A model generated the notes under the pieces. The model saw only the letters and a list, made by a program, of their open reading frames with translations. It had not been told where the DNA came from and searched no databases. DNA of 64,000 bases from Alnus glutinosa (taxonomy: Eukaryota > Streptophyta > Magnoliopsida > Fagales > Betulaceae), in assembly GCF_958979055.1 (NCBI RefSeq), contig NC_084893.1, forward strand, positions 26,491,487 to 26,555,486, given 5' to 3'. Of this stretch, positions 63,466 to 64,000 are shown piece by piece (position 1 is the stretch's first letter; each line of letters starts with the position of its first letter). Position numbers and translations under genes: made by a program.

Positions 63466-64000
63466 TATAGAGATAATTACACTAATGGTTCATGAAATTG
63501 ACCTAAATTACGAATCACTCCATGGTACTATAATTATAAATCACTTGATAAATCTATTTTCCATCCACGACGTAAACAAACCACGCTGCCACAGCCAAGC
63601 CAAACCGAACGCACTGAACGTTGCTCCTCGGACGTGGGTCTGAACGCTGTCGGCATTACCCAGGCCAGAAAACGCCGCCAGCACCCATGCGGGACCACAC
63701 CGGCATTACTTGGACTGGATCACGTTGCCACCGCCCAGGCCAGACCACTCCATCAGCTTTTTTAGCATTGGACTTCCATCGAAATTGAAAAGTTATTCTC
63801 ATTCACAAAACCCCCTTTTCCCTATTCAATATTCGAAAGCCACTGAGAGATCTGAGAAACACTGCCGTTGAATGGGCAGTGACTAGGTGCATGCAAATTG
63901 AATGAGAAAGGTGACTTCGCTTGTCGATTGATTTGAGGAAGGGAGGTTTTTTTTTTTTTTTTTTTAATGGAGGTTTTGATCGTGTATACTGTGCATAATT
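61999..64000. other. Repeat-rich right end without a supported gene
   Basis: A TA repeat of about 28 units is at 62316-62372. A fragment at 62175-62470 has TTGGCTGG and GGCTCG words like hAT subterminal DNA. Sequence near 62975-63020 resembles the foldback at 14.06 kb, and 63475-63550 resembles the end of the 42.6-kb foldback. A poly-T run is at 63421-63462. From about 63590 the sequence becomes GC-richer and could be the start of a neighbouring gene region, but I see no supported coding frame. Confidence 0.4.

Overview
The window is nuclear DNA of a flowering plant, most likely a woody eudicot. It has long AT-rich introns with GT-AG borders, plastid- and ER-targeted plant proteins, and dense small transposons. 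I could not place the species. Six protein-coding genes are supported. Each was joined exon by exon so that reading phase closes and the deduced protein fits its plant family along its whole length.

Layout: THI1 thiazole synthase (+, 960-3407); a decayed MuDR transposase (about 5040-5970); DDRGK1/UFBP1 of the UFM1 pathway (+, CDS 7605-12892); a COBRA-like GPI protein of the COBL7/10/11 type (+, 14885-17857); a TBC-domain Rab GTPase-activating protein (-, 34215 down to 20557, 11 exons); a 9.6-kb gap without genes but full of transposon remains (34.2-43.8 kb); an early nodulin-like protein (+, 43848-44645); PDI-like 5-4 (-, 60293 down to 47799, 15 exons); and a repeat-rich right end.

The genes do not form an operon-like pathway. 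Three act in the secretory system (UFBP1 and PDIL5-4 at the ER, RabGAP in vesicle traffic), two are GPI-anchored surface proteins, and one is plastid thiamine biosynthesis. The gene order is the main biological point. From memory of Arabidopsis, PDIL5-4, RabGAP, COBL11 and DDRGK lie together on chromosome 4 (At4g27080-27120), while THI1 and a RabGAP paralogue are adjacent on chromosome 5 (At5g54770-54780). This window has all of them in one block, as expected for the ancestral order before duplication and loss.

Mobile DNA explains much of the rest. Structures that can be read directly include a 977-bp hAT element with an 8-bp target duplication; a LINE with a 14-bp duplication in a RabGAP intron; a younger LINE in PDIL5-4 intron 1 whose 740-codon frame has one stop; a SINE with a 12-bp duplication; a 115-bp foldback with a 9-bp duplication; a TRIM with LTRs, primer site and purine tract; and about ten other foldback (MITE) elements. 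I see no CRISPR array, bacterial operon or unknown multi-gene system. The unusual content is transposon structure and conserved gene order.
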